Source: Streptomyces nymphaeiformis
Lineage (GTDB): Bacteria; Actinomycetota; Actinomycetes; Streptomycetales; Streptomycetaceae
Assembly (NCBI RefSeq): GCF_014203895.1
Contig: NZ_JACHJY010000011.1
Location: 1 to 64,000, forward strand
Direction of reading: 5' to 3'
DNA length: 64,000 nt
A model generated the notes under the pieces. That model saw nothing but the letters and a program-made list of their open reading frames with translations. It had not been told where the DNA came from and searched no databases. Numbering within the stretch: position 1 is the first letter of the stretch; each line of letters begins with the position of its first letter. Shown here piece after piece: positions 25,437-33,634 of this stretch. The translations under genes were made by a program, and so were the position numbers.

Positions 25437-25610
25437 GGTCCCAGGCTCCCTTCACCCGAAGTCTTTCCCGAAAACTGTTTGCCGCGCGAACTCGGCCGAT
25501 GGACACAATGTCTATCGCACACGCAGCCGTTGATGCCGGTCCGCTGTCACCTGTACGGGCTTTGGCTCCGGTTTTTGCGTTATCAGGCTTTTCGGGGGAA
25601 GTGGGGAAGT

Positions 25611-26804
25611 ATGTCGTACGTAGAGGTACCCGGCGCGAAAGTACCGATCAGGATGTGGGCCGACCCCGCCTCGGTCGAGGGCGGCGCCATGCAGCAGCTG
25701 CAGAACGTGGCGACGCTGCCGTGGATCAAGGGCCTGGCCGTGATGCCGGACGTGCACTACGGCAAGGGCGCGACCGTCGGCTCGGTGATCGCGATGCAGG
25801 GTGCGGTCTGTCCGGCGGCGGTCGGCGTGGACATCGGCTGCGGCATGTCGGCGGTCAGGACGTCCCTGACGGCGAACGACCTGCCGGGCGACCTGTCCCG
25901 CCTCCGCTCGAAGATCGAGCAGGCGATCCCGGTGGGCCGGGGCCTCCACCGCGAGGAGGTGGACCCGAAGCGGCTGTACCAGTTCCCCGCGGCGGGGTGG
26001 GAGGACTTCTGGGCGCGGTTCGACGGGGTCGCGGACGCGGTGAAGTTCCGTCGGGAGCGGGCGGCCCTGCAGATGGGGACGCTCGGATCCGGCAACCACT
26101 TCGTGGAGTTCTGCATCGACGAGTCCGGCTCGGTGTGGCTCATGCTGCATTCCGGGTCGCGGAACATCGGCAAGGAGCTCGCCGAGCACCACATCGGCCA
26201 GGCGCAGAAGCTGCCGCACAACCAGGGCCTCGTCGACCGCGACCTGGCGGTGTTCGTCGCGGACACCCCGCAGATGGCGGACTACCGGCACGACCTGTTC
26301 TGGGCGCAGGAGTACGCGAAGTACAACCGCGCGATCATGATGGCGCTCTACCAGGAGGTCGTCCGGAGGGAGTTCCGCAAGGCCAGGGTGACCTTCGACC
26401 CGGTGATCTCCTGCCACCACAACTACGTGGCGGAGGAGCGGTACGAGGGCATGGACCTGCTGGTCACGCGGAAGGGCGCGATCCGGGCCGGCTCCGGGGA
26501 GTTCGGGATCATCCCGGGCTCGATGGGCACGGGCTCGTACATCGTGAAGGGCCTCGGGAACGCGGCGTCGTTCAACTCCGCCTCGCACGGCGCCGGCCGG
26601 AAGATGAGCCGGAGCGCGGCGAAGCGGCGCTTCTCGACGCGGGACCTGGAGGAGCAGACGCGGGGCGTGGAGTGCCGCAAGGACTCCGGCGTCGTCGACG
26701 AGATCCCGGGCGCCTACAAGTCGATCGAGAAGGTCATCGACCAGCAGCGGGACCTGGTGGAGGTCGTCGCCAAGCTGAAGCAGGTCATCTGTGTGAAGGG
26801 CTGA
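25611..26804 (+). CDS. rtcB: RtcB-type RNA ligase
   Basis: A 397-residue GTP- and Mn-dependent RNA ligase that joins 2',3'-cyclic phosphate or 3'-phosphate ends to 5'-OH ends. The metal-binding block GVDIGCGM has Asp74 and Cys77, further ligands sit in LGSGNHFVE and SCHHNY, and the guanylated histidine is His326 in SASHGAGRKMSR. All key residues are present. ATG at 25611 follows GGGGAAG. No RtcA cyclase or archease gene is adjacent. In bacteria the enzyme serves RNA repair; Streptomyces targets are not evident here. Confidence 0.94.
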   Translation: MSYVEVPGAKVPIRMWADPASVEGGAMQQLQNVATLPWIKGLAVMPDVHYGKGATVGSVIAMQGAVCPAAVGVDIGCGMSAVRTSLTANDLPGDLSRLRSKIEQAIPVGRGLHREEVDPKRLYQFPAAGWEDFWARFDGVADAVKFRRERAALQMGTLGSGNHFVEFCIDESGSVWLMLHSGSRNIGKELAEHHIGQAQKLPHNQGLVDRDLAVFVADTPQMADYRHDLFWAQEYAKYNRAIMMALYQEVVRREFRKARVTFDPVISCHHNYVAEERYEGMDLLVTRKGAIRAGSGEFGIIPGSMGTGSYIVKGLGNAASFNSASHGAGRKMSRSAAKRRFSTRDLEEQTRGVECRKDSGVVDEIPGAYKSIEKVIDQQRDLVEVVAKLKQVICVKG

Positions 26805-26821
26805 GGGGTTCCCTTCAGGGA

Positions 26822-26856
26822 CGAGAGGGGCCGGTGCGGTGCACCGGCCCCTCTCG
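26822..26856. terminator. bidirectional terminator between rtcB and SDR gene
   Basis: CGAGAGGGGCCGGTGC and its exact complement GCACCGGCCCCTCTCG flank a three-base loop between converging genes. Confidence 0.85.
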
Positions 26857-26868
26857 CGCGTCCGGGTC

Positions 26869-27633
26869 CTACAGCTCGCGGTGGACCTTGGTGTTGGAGG
26901 CCTGGGCTCGGGGGCGGACCACCAGGAGGTCGATGTTGACGTGCGGGGGGCGGGTGCAGGCCCAGGTGATGGTGTCGGCGACGTCGTCGGCGGTGAGGGG
27001 CTCGGCGACGCCCGCGTAGACCTTGGCCGCCTTGTCGGTGTCGCCGCGGAAGCGGGTCGTGGCGAACTCGTCGGTCTTGACCATGCCGGGGGCGACCTCG
27101 ATGACGCGGACGGGGGTGCCGACGATCTCCAGGCGGAGGGTCTCGGCGAGGACGCGGGCGCCGTTCTTCGCGGCGACGTAGCCCGCGCCGCCCTCGTAGG
27201 TGGAGTGGCCGGCGGTGGAGGAGAGGACGACCACCGTGCCGTCGCCGCTCGCGGTGAGGGCGGGGAGCAGGGCCTGGGTCATGTGGAGGGTGCCGAGGAC
27301 GTTGACCTCGTACATCCGGCGCCAGTCCTCGGGGTCTCCGGTGGCGACCGGGTCGGCGCCGAGGGCGCCGCCGGCGTTGTTGACGAGGACGGCGAGGGTG
27401 CGGAAGGCGGTGGCGAACTCGTCGACGGCGGCGCGGTCGGTGACGTCGAGGGCGTAGGCCGTGGCCTGGTGGCCGGCTTCGTTGATCTCGGCGGCGAGGG
27501 CCTCGATGCGGTCCTTGCGGCGGGCGGTGAGGACCACGCGGTAGCCGGCGGCGGCCAGCTGTCGGGCGGTGGCGGCGCCGATTCCGCTGCTCGCTCCGGT
27601 GATGACGGCGATGGGGGTGCCGGCGGCAGTCAT
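26869..27633 (-). CDS. short-chain dehydrogenase/reductase (YdfG-like)
   Basis: A 254-residue classical SDR. The cofactor loop is TGASSGIG near residues 12-19 and NNAG follows. The catalytic set is Ser in VVLSSTAGH and Tyr/Lys in GYVAAKNGA, then APGMVKTD. The arginine in LTARRKDR suggests NADP(H) preference. Similar enzymes oxidise 3-hydroxy acids or serine. The substrate is not fixed. It converges with rtcB and lies 65 bases downstream of the YnfA-like gene on the same strand. Confidence 0.9.
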   Translation of the reverse strand: MTAAGTPIAVITGASSGIGAATARQLAAAGYRVVLTARRKDRIEALAAEINEAGHQATAYALDVTDRAAVDEFATAFRTLAVLVNNAGGALGADPVATGDPEDWRRMYEVNVLGTLHMTQALLPALTASGDGTVVVLSSTAGHSTYEGGAGYVAAKNGARVLAETLRLEIVGTPVRVIEVAPGMVKTDEFATTRFRGDTDKAAKVYAGVAEPLTADDVADTITWACTRPPHVNIDLLVVRPRAQASNTKVHREL

Positions 27634-27697
27634 GACGTGCTCCTCGCGCGTGTGGTCGATTGCGGGTGGATCGCCTGGTCAGGATAGGCGGGCGTGG

Positions 27698-28033
27698 TCA
27701 GCGGCCTCGTGGGGCGTACATGATCACGGCCATGCCGGCGAGGCAGATGAGGGCGCCGGTGACGTCCCAGCGGTCGGGGCGGTAGCCGTCGGCGGCCATG
27801 CCCCAGGCGAGGGAGCCGGCGACGAACACCCCGCCGTAGGCGGCGAGGACGCGGCCGAACTCGGCGTCGGGCTGGAGGGTGGCGACGAAGCCGTAGACAC
27901 CGAGGGCGATGACTCCCGCGCCGATCCAGATCCAGCCGCGGTGCTCCCGCACGCCCTGCCAGACGAGCCAGGCGCCGCCGATCTCGAAGAGGGCGGCGAG
28001 GACGAACAGGGCGATGGAGCGGGCGATCAGCAT
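27698..28033 (-). CDS. YnfA family (UPF0060) membrane protein
   Basis: A 111-residue protein with four transmembrane helices. It matches the YnfA family: an opening LFEIGGAWLVWQ, the central GVYGFVATLQP and AAYGGVFVAGSLAWG, and the closing DVTGALICLAGMAVIMYAPR. These are small drug/metabolite-superfamily exporters like SMR proteins. Dye or biocide efflux has been proposed in enterobacteria. It is probably co-transcribed with the SDR gene. Confidence 0.9.
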   Translation of the reverse strand: MLIARSIALFVLAALFEIGGAWLVWQGVREHRGWIWIGAGVIALGVYGFVATLQPDAEFGRVLAAYGGVFVAGSLAWGMAADGYRPDRWDVTGALICLAGMAVIMYAPRGR

Positions 28034-28113
28034 GAGGGCAGGGTGTCATGCCGGGGGACACGCGGGCTGATGAGTTGTCAGACTATGTGATCGGTCGTCG
28101 GTATTTTGTGCTT

Positions 28114-28596
28114 ATGCGTGGATTTTGGAAGGGTTTGGTAGGGGTCGTTCTCGCGGCCGTGACGGTGGTGGGTGCGGGCGGGAGTGCCGGTGCCGTGGGG
28201 CCGGTGGCCGGGCCCGAGGCGGATCTGTCCCATCACGGGCACGTCTCCCTCTGGGAGGGGAGGGTCGGCGTCTGGCTCGTCAGTGAGAACCACGGGCCTT
28301 CCGACATCCCCCAGGCGACGGTCCGGATCGCCTTCTCCGAGCCGATGGCGGGGGGCGAGGAGCTGCCGCCGGCCTGTCTGTGGAGCAGCGACCGGGTGGT
28401 GTCCTGCCGGACGGGCGCGCTCGGGGCCGCTGGGGGCACCGGCGAGCTGGCGCTCGACCTGCGGACCGCGGCCCTCCCGGACGAGATGACGGTCGAGGTC
28501 ACGACGGCCTGGAGGGACGGGGTGGCCGACCGGAACCGGTTGAACGACCGCCATCGTGTTCTCGTGCTCGCCACCGGGGATCCTTACGTCTTCTGA
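28114..28596 (+). CDS. secreted protein of unknown function
   Basis: A 160-residue exported protein with a signal peptide (hydrophobic run GLVGVVLAAVTVVGAG, cleavage near AGA-VG). The mature part is a beta-rich domain of Ig/DUF11-like character, including WLVSENHGPSDIPQATVRIAFSEP and a cysteine pair around PPACLW and VSCRTG. I recognise no enzymatic motif. ATG at 28114 lacks a strong ribosome site. The upstream 80 bases are less G+C-rich than the surroundings. Confidence 0.55.
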   Translation: MRGFWKGLVGVVLAAVTVVGAGGSAGAVGPVAGPEADLSHHGHVSLWEGRVGVWLVSENHGPSDIPQATVRIAFSEPMAGGEELPPACLWSSDRVVSCRTGALGAAGGTGELALDLRTAALPDEMTVEVTTAWRDGVADRNRLNDRHRVLVLATGDPYVF

Positions 28597-28620
28597 GTCC
28601 GGGCCGGTCCGGGCCTCCTT

Positions 28621-30045
28621 TCAGTTGCTCGTCCAGTGGACGTAGCCGTCGGGGCGGATCAGTACGGCGGCCTTCTTCGCCGGGTCCGTCCAGGTGGCCC
28701 GTACGAGGTGCTTCGGGGTGACGGGGGTGCCGGCCGGCGGGGCCGGGTTCGCTCCCTCCGGGGCGATCAGGACGAACTCGCCCTGGCGGAGCAGCTCGTA
28801 GAGCCGGCCTTCGCGCAGGTGGGCGTCGGGTGCGCGGCGGCCCGAGGGGCGGCGGCTGCCGGGCGCGGGGGCGTAGGAGATGCCGATGCCGCTGATCATG
28901 CCCACGGCGCGGGCCGAGGCGGGCCGGATCGCGCCCAGGAGTCGGACGGCGAGGGAGCGGGCGGCTCGGGTGAGCGGGGTGTGGGCCATCGCGAGGCGGA
29001 CGATCGCGCCGCTGCTGCGGAGCACCATGGTGCCGACGGGGTGGCGCTCGGACTGGTAGCTGTCGAGGAGGGCCTCGGGGTCGGGCGCCTCGCCGCGGAG
29101 CACGGCGGTGAGCTTCCAGGAGAGGTTGGCGGCGTCCTGGAGGCCGGTGTTCATGCCCTGGCCGCCGGCGGGGGAGTGGACGTGGGCGGCGTCTCCGGCG
29201 AGGAAGGCGCGGCCGACGCGGTAGGCGGGGGCCTGGCGCTCGTCGCTGTGGAAGCGGGAGATCCAGCGGGCGTCGTGCATGCCGTGGTCCGTTCCGAGGG
29301 CCTTGCGGGCGATCTCGCGGACCTCTTCGAGGTCGACGGGCTCGCTGTCGTCGACCTGGCGGGTGCGGGTCCAGCCCATGACCCGGTACCAGCCGTCGCC
29401 GAAGGGGGCGATGAAGGCGAAGGTGTCCCCGGCGCCGGCGACGCTGAAGGAGTCGGTGGGCGCGTCGGTCAGGCGCACGTCGGCGAGGACGATGGAGCGG
29501 ATCACGGACCGGCCGGGGAAGGGCAGGCCGAGGGCGGTGCGGACCGAGCTGCGGTGGCCGTCCGTGCCGACCAGGTAGCGGGCGCGGAGCGTGAGCGGGG
29601 TGCCGTCGGGGTCGGTGAGTTCGGCGGTGACGCCGTCGGCGTCCTGGCGCAGTCCGCGCAGCTCCGTCCCGTACCGGAAGGTGACGCCCGCGTCGACCGC
29701 GCGGCGCTCCAGGAGGCGCTCGACCTCGTACTGCGGGGTGACGAGCAGGTGGTTGAAGCGGGTGGGCAGTCGGGTCATGTCCATGTCCAGGCGGCCGAAG
29801 AGCCGTGCGCTGGTCAGGGTGGTGCCGGTGGCGAGGAGTTCGTTCGCGAGGCCGCGGGCGTCGAGCTGCTCGAGGGTGCGGGCGTGGACGCCGAAGGCGC
29901 GGGTCATGTTGCCCAGGCCGTGCGGTCGGCGCTCGACGAGGGTGACGTCGATGCCGGCGGCGGCGAGGTCGCCGGCGAGCAGGAGGCCGGTGGGGCCCGC
30001 GCCGATGACGAGTACGTCCGTGTCCGTGGTGCTGTTGGTGCGCAT
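28621..30045 (-). CDS. FAD-dependent monooxygenase (PheA/TfdB/tetracycline-type)
   Basis: A 474-residue flavoprotein of the aromatic hydroxylase group. It has the dinucleotide loop VIGAGPTGLLLAGDLA at the N-terminus, the DG motif YLVGTDGHRSSVR, and the GD motif FLAGDAAHVHSPAGGQGMNTG. A thioredoxin-like C-terminal domain of this group ends VLIRPDGYVHWTSN. Such enzymes hydroxylate polyketides or phenols with NAD(P)H and O2, and some inactivate antibiotics of the rifamycin and tetracycline type. ATG at 30045 has GGAGG five bases upstream. It is divergent from a TetR gene with a dyad array between, so TetR control is likely. Confidence 0.88.
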   Translation of the reverse strand: MRTNSTTDTDVLVIGAGPTGLLLAGDLAAAGIDVTLVERRPHGLGNMTRAFGVHARTLEQLDARGLANELLATGTTLTSARLFGRLDMDMTRLPTRFNHLLVTPQYEVERLLERRAVDAGVTFRYGTELRGLRQDADGVTAELTDPDGTPLTLRARYLVGTDGHRSSVRTALGLPFPGRSVIRSIVLADVRLTDAPTDSFSVAGAGDTFAFIAPFGDGWYRVMGWTRTRQVDDSEPVDLEEVREIARKALGTDHGMHDARWISRFHSDERQAPAYRVGRAFLAGDAAHVHSPAGGQGMNTGLQDAANLSWKLTAVLRGEAPDPEALLDSYQSERHPVGTMVLRSSGAIVRLAMAHTPLTRAARSLAVRLLGAIRPASARAVGMISGIGISYAPAPGSRRPSGRRAPDAHLREGRLYELLRQGEFVLIAPEGANPAPPAGTPVTPKHLVRATWTDPAKKAAVLIRPDGYVHWTSN

Positions 30046-30075
30046 GGCTGCCTCCAGGGTGCCCACGATCGTTTG

Positions 30076-30172
30076 CCAACGGATGTTGGTCAACAGGTGT
30101 TGGTCAACATCCGTTGGCAACGGTAGGGCGGCTCGGATGGCGTGTCAACACCTGTTGGCCTACAGTTGTTGG
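30076..30172. promoter_or_regulatory. array of five 14-bp dyads, probable TetR operators
   Basis: The unit YCAAC-N4-GTTGG occurs at 30076-30089, 30090-30103 and 30104-30117 head to tail, then at 30145-30158 and 30159-30172. The last copy has CCTAC in its left arm. Outer copies one and three are reverse complements, giving a 15-bp inverted repeat. The second cluster ends one base before the TetR ATG. The array sits between the divergent monooxygenase and TetR genes. Confidence 0.8.
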
Positions 30173-30173
30173 T

Positions 30174-30734
30174 ATGACGACCGTCCGCCGTTCCGACGCC
30201 ACCCGGGCCGCCATCCTGGAGGCCGCCCGCGAGCGCTTCGCCTCCGACGGATACGAGCGCGCCACCATCCGGGCCATCGCCCGCGACGCCGGGATCGACC
30301 CGTCGATGGTGATGCGCTACTACGGCAGCAAGCAGGGGCTTTTCGCCGCCGCGTCCGCCATCGAGATCGGCATGCCCGAGCTGGGCGCCCTGCCCGCGCA
30401 GCACGTCGGGGTCGCCCTCGTCACCCACTTCCTGGACCGCTGGGAGAGCGACGAGGCCCTCACCGCGATGCTGCGGGTGGGGGTCACCAACGAGGTCGGG
30501 GCCGCGCGCGTGCACGAGATCTTCGCCGCGCAGCTCGGCCCGGTCACCCGCGGCGTCTGCCCCGACCCGGCGGACGCGCCCCGCCGTGCGGCGCTCGTCG
30601 CGTCCCAGATCCTCGGCATGGCGCTCGTCCGCTACGTGCTGCTGCTGCCGCCGGCCGTCGAGATGTCCGCCGAGGAGGTCGTGGCCTGGCTGGCACCCAC
30701 CGTGCAGCGCTATCTCACCGCCGAGGCGCCCTGA
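30174..30734 (+). CDS. TetR family transcriptional regulator
   Basis: A 186-residue repressor. The N-terminal DNA-binding domain is complete: RAAILEAARERFASDGYERATIRAIARDAG, then the recognition helix DPSMVMRYYGSKQGLF. The remaining 130 residues form a ligand-binding helical domain of the TetR_C type with no recognisable effector signature. It probably controls itself and the divergent FAD monooxygenase through the five-dyad array that ends at its start codon. There is no room for a separate ribosome site, so translation may be leaderless or weak. The stop codon lies in the first unit of an 18-bp repeat. Confidence 0.88.
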   Translation: MTTVRRSDATRAAILEAARERFASDGYERATIRAIARDAGIDPSMVMRYYGSKQGLFAAASAIEIGMPELGALPAQHVGVALVTHFLDRWESDEALTAMLRVGVTNEVGAARVHEIFAAQLGPVTRGVCPDPADAPRRAALVASQILGMALVRYVLLLPPAVEMSAEEVVAWLAPTVQRYLTAEAP

Positions 30735-30770
30735 GCCGCCGAGGCGCCCTGAGCCGCCGAGGCGCCCTGA
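30717..30770. repeat. three tandem 18-bp repeats
   Basis: The unit GCCGCCGAGGCGCCCTGA occurs three times in a row; the first copy has one mismatch. The first copy encodes the last residues and stop of the TetR gene. Each unit ends in TGA in that frame, so copy-number change would not alter the protein. Confidence 0.9.
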
Positions 30771-30847
30771 GGCGCCGGGGTCGTGCCTGATGCCGGGGTG
30801 GCTCCTGCCGGCGTGACGTCGCGGTGCCTGGTTCGTACAATCTCTGC

Positions 30848-31333
30848 ATGACGCAGAAGAGTTCCGTCCGGCGCGAGGCGCTCATGACCGAGCTGTACGG
30901 GGAGGCCCGGCGCTACATGGCCGCCTACGCCCTGTTCAACCAGGCCGTCGCCGACCACTTGGGGCTCCACCCGACCGACGTGCAGTGCCTGAACCTCCTC
31001 AGCCTGGAGGAAGAGCCCGTGACCACCGGACGGGTCGCCGAGCTGACCGGGCTCACCACCGGCTCCGCGACCCGCCTCGTCGACCGCCTCGAACGCGCCG
31101 GCTACGTGACCCGCGAGCGCGACACCGAGGACCGGCGCCGGGTCCTGGTGGCCCTCGTCCCCGAGCGGATGGCGGAGCTCGGCGAGCTCTGGCGCAAGCT
31201 CAACAGCACCTGGGGCACGATGTTCGACGTCTACAGCGACGCCGAGGTCGCGCTGCTCATCGCCCACATGCGGCGCACCGTGGAGGTCAGTGCCGCGCAG
31301 GTCGAGCGGCTGCGCGGGGGTGACCTCGGCTGA
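30848..31333 (+). CDS. MarR family transcriptional regulator
   Basis: A 161-residue winged-helix regulator. The core is LGLHPTDVQCLNLLSLEEEPVTTGRVAELTGLTTGSATRLVDRLERAGYVTRERDTEDRRRVLV in shape, with the DxRxx wing (DTEDRRRVLVAL) intact. MarR proteins bind as dimers and respond to phenolic or oxidative signals. No obvious target gene adjoins it: TetR lies upstream on the same strand, and a converging Mut7-C gene downstream. ATG at 30848 has no clear ribosome site, so the message may be leaderless. Confidence 0.88.
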   Translation: MTQKSSVRREALMTELYGEARRYMAAYALFNQAVADHLGLHPTDVQCLNLLSLEEEPVTTGRVAELTGLTTGSATRLVDRLERAGYVTRERDTEDRRRVLVALVPERMAELGELWRKLNSTWGTMFDVYSDAEVALLIAHMRRTVEVSAAQVERLRGGDLG

Positions 31334-31347
31334 CCCGGGGCCTCTGA

Positions 31348-31367
31348 CCCGGGGCCTCCGCCCCGGG
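31348..31367. terminator. GC hairpin between marR and Mut7-C gene
   Basis: CCCGGGGC pairs with GCCCCGGG around CTCC between converging genes, after a direct repeat of TGACCCGGGGCCTC. Confidence 0.5.
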
Positions 31368-31380
31368 GTGCTTCCTCTTA

Positions 31381-32118
31381 GTGCGCCGCCGCCCCGCCGA
31401 ACTCCCGCACCGCGTCCGAGACGATCGCCTCCAGGCGGGCGTGGTGCGCTCCGCGCCAGTAGACCCGGCCGCACTCACCGCACTGGGCGAACACGTCGTA
31501 CGTCTTCTCCGTGCCCTGCTCCAGACGCTCCCGCACCGTGTCCTTGTCGGCGTCGGTCAGCTCCCCGTTGCACGCCGTGCAGCGCGTCCACGGCGCGAGC
31601 CGCGGCGCGAACCTCTCCAGCACGTCGCGGAGCTGGTCGTCCGGGCGGTCGCTGTAGATGTAGGCGCCCGCCCACAGTTCCCGGCGGCGCAGCAGGCCGC
31701 GGTCCCGCGACAGCATCACGCGCCGCTCGCTCGCGGAGAGCGCGGCGAGGGCGGGGTCGCCGATGTCCTCGCTCTCGTACGCCGCGTCCACGCCCAGTAG
31801 GCGCAGCCGGCGGGCCAGCGTGCCGAGGTGCACGTCCAGGAGGAAGCGGAGCGGGGCGCCGGGCGGTGCCTGCTGGGGGCGGACCACGTCCTCCACCTCG
31901 ACGGTCTCGCCCGCGCCGGGCACGTGCGAGGCGTCCACCGGGTGCCCGTCGACCAGCAGTCGTCCTGCCTCCGTGAGCGGCACGCCCAGCGACTCCACCA
32001 CGTGGCCGAGCGACGAGGTGCCGTCGGTGGTGAGGGGGGTGCGGCCGGTGCGGCGTTCCGCCGGGACGAAGAGGTGGAGGGCGGGGGCGAAGCTGATCTG
32101 GATCTGGGGTCCGTTCAC
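31381..32118 (-). CDS. Mut7-C RNase domain protein with ubiquitin-like N-terminus
   Basis: A 245-residue protein. Residues 1-85 resemble the Mut7-C-associated ubiquitin-fold domain (VVESLGVPLTEAGRLLVDGHPVD). Residues 92-245 form the Mut7-C PIN-like RNase domain: FLLDVHLGTLARRLRLLGVDA, SRDRGLL, then a zinc ribbon with CTAC and CGEC. Acidic residues at the start of LLDVHLG and in SRD could bind the catalytic metal. The RNA substrate is unknown. GTG at 32118 (MNGPQIQISF) includes the full ubiquitin-like strand. Confidence 0.85.
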
Positions 32119-32219
32119 GGGGCCAGGATGGCATTGCGGGCCGGCGGGGGGCCAGGGAATTCGGTTCCGGTGGGGTGCGGGCCCGCAACGGGCGGCGGGC
32201 GGGGGCCCGCAGCGGTGCC

Positions 32220-33071
32220 TTACGCGCGGAAGGCCTCCGCGTGGTCCTCGGTCCAGGTCGTGAACGTGCGGGGCGGGTGGCCCGTCAGGGTCTCGATCGT
32301 TCCGGTCAGGGGGGTCGGGCGGCCGTCGTGGGAGGACCAGTAGGCGAGCAGGGCGTTCGCGAACGGGGCCGGGAGGAAGGGGGACACCGACTCCTTCCAC
32401 TCCTCCGGGGTGACCGTTCTGTACGGCGCGGGGCGGCCCGTCGTCTTCGCCAGGATCGCCAGCTGCTCCGTGAAGTCCAGCGACTCGGGGCCCGTCAGGT
32501 GGTACGCGGAGCCTCGCAGCCGGGGCTCGGTGAGCACCGCGAAGGCGGCCTCGGCGACGTCCCGCTCGTGGATCGGGTCGACGTGCGCGTGCGGGTACGG
32601 CAGGGCCGGTCCGTGGCCGTCCTTGAGTGCCCACGCCCACTGCAGGGCGTTCGTGGCGAAGGCGCCGGGGCGGAGGAGGGTGGTCTCGAAGGCGCCCGAA
32701 TCGGCGGCGGTCGACAGGGCTTGCTCGGCCGCCAGGTGGGACGACGCGATCGGGTTCTCGGCTGCGTCCGGGGCGAGGACCGAGCTGGAGGAGAGCAGGA
32801 CGACGTGCTCGACGCCGGCAGCGCGGGCCCGGTCCGCGAACGTGTCGGCGTGCGCCGCCTCCGCGTACAGGAAGACCGCGTCCACGCCGTCCAGCGCGGT
32901 GTCGAAGGTGGCCGGATCCGTGAGGTCGCACCGCGCGGTGTCGACGTTCGGGGGTGGGGAGAGGTCCGCCGGTTTCTTCGATCCGGCCCTGGCCTCGATG
33001 CCCGCCGCGTCGAGCAGGGCGAGCAGGGTGGCGGCGACCCGGCCGCGGCTTCCGGTGACGAGGACGGTCAT
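32220..33071 (-). CDS. NmrA-like NAD(P)-binding protein
   Basis: A 283-residue atypical SDR. MTVLVTGSRGRVAATLL is the glycine-rich cofactor loop (GxxGxxA type), and no Tyr-x3-Lys active site is apparent. LLRPGAFATNALQW and HVDPIHERDVAEAAFAVL are typical of the NmrA/ergot-alkaloid EasG-like group. It may sense or reduce with NADPH. AAGGAG stands a few bases before the ATG at 33071. It is divergent from a GNAT gene across a short A+T-rich stretch with facing promoters. Confidence 0.85.
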   Translation of the reverse strand: MTVLVTGSRGRVAATLLALLDAAGIEARAGSKKPADLSPPPNVDTARCDLTDPATFDTALDGVDAVFLYAEAAHADTFADRARAAGVEHVVLLSSSSVLAPDAAENPIASSHLAAEQALSTAADSGAFETTLLRPGAFATNALQWAWALKDGHGPALPYPHAHVDPIHERDVAEAAFAVLTEPRLRGSAYHLTGPESLDFTEQLAILAKTTGRPAPYRTVTPEEWKESVSPFLPAPFANALLAYWSSHDGRPTPLTGTIETLTGHPPRTFTTWTEDHAEAFRA

Positions 33072-33100
33072 GTGAGGCTCCTTGGAAGGCTGTAGCTGCG

Positions 33101-33156
33101 TTGCGCATTCTCTGTGCTGTGCAGATAAATATCCGAGGTTCCGTCTTTTCCGTCAA
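33101..33156. promoter_or_regulatory. facing, overlapping promoters
   Basis: Plus strand: TTGCGC (33101-33106), 17 bases, GATAAA (33124-33129), leading to the GNAT gene. Minus strand: TTGACG (33156-33151), 17 bases, GATATT (33133-33128), leading to the NmrA-like gene. The -10 boxes overlap, so the two promoters should compete. Confidence 0.45.
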
Positions 33157-33187
33157 CCCTGAAAAAACCTGGGGTACCGTCCCCGAC

Positions 33188-33634
33188 ATGAAGATCATCG
33201 ACCTCGCCCCGGGCGATCCCCGGCTGGAGAGCGACCTCCTGCCCGTGCTCTCCGAGCTCCGCCCCCACCTCACCCCGGAGCTCTTCCGCGAGGTCTACGA
33301 GGGCGGGCACCCCCAGGGGCTGCGGTTCAGCGCCGCCTACACGGACGGCGGCCGCTGCGTCGGCGCGGCCGGCTGGCGGATCGTCGTCAACACCAGCTCC
33401 CTGCGCCAGCTCTACGTCGACGACCTCGTCACCGCCGCCGCCGACCGCTCCACCGGCGTCGGCCACGCGCTCATCGCCCACCTGGAGGACCACGCCCGCG
33501 CGGCCGGCTGCCACGAGCTCAACCTGGACTCCGGCACCCACCGCACCGGCGCCCACCGCTTCTACCTGCGCGAGCGCTTCGACATCGTCGCCTTCCACTT
33601 CGTCCGGCCGCTGACCGCGCCGGACGCCGGCTAA
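33188..33634 (+). CDS. GNAT family N-acetyltransferase
   Basis: A 148-residue single-domain acetyltransferase. The acetyl-CoA site is weakly formed as RSTGVGHALIAHLEDHARAAG, a variant of the Q/RxxGxG/A loop, after the strand SLRQLYVDDLVT. The C-terminal TGAHRFYLRERFDIVAFHFVR matches small GNATs that acetylate amines or amino-acid-like compounds. ATG at 33188 starts the domain (MKIIDLAPGD). Its stop overlaps the stop of the convergent GNAT gene by four bases. Confidence 0.88.
   Translation: MKIIDLAPGDPRLESDLLPVLSELRPHLTPELFREVYEGGHPQGLRFSAAYTDGGRCVGAAGWRIVVNTSSLRQLYVDDLVTAAADRSTGVGHALIAHLEDHARAAGCHELNLDSGTHRTGAHRFYLRERFDIVAFHFVRPLTAPDAG

Noticed and set aside
24489..25610. Frame extending rtcB upstream to 771 codons
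   Set aside because: The extension is antisense to the DUF3558-like lipoprotein gene. RtcB has its normal length from ATG 25611 with a ribosome site.
28636..30126. 496-codon plus-strand frame opposite the FAD monooxygenase
   Set aside because: It is rich in Gly, Val and Glu without motifs, while the opposite strand has all flavin-binding motifs.
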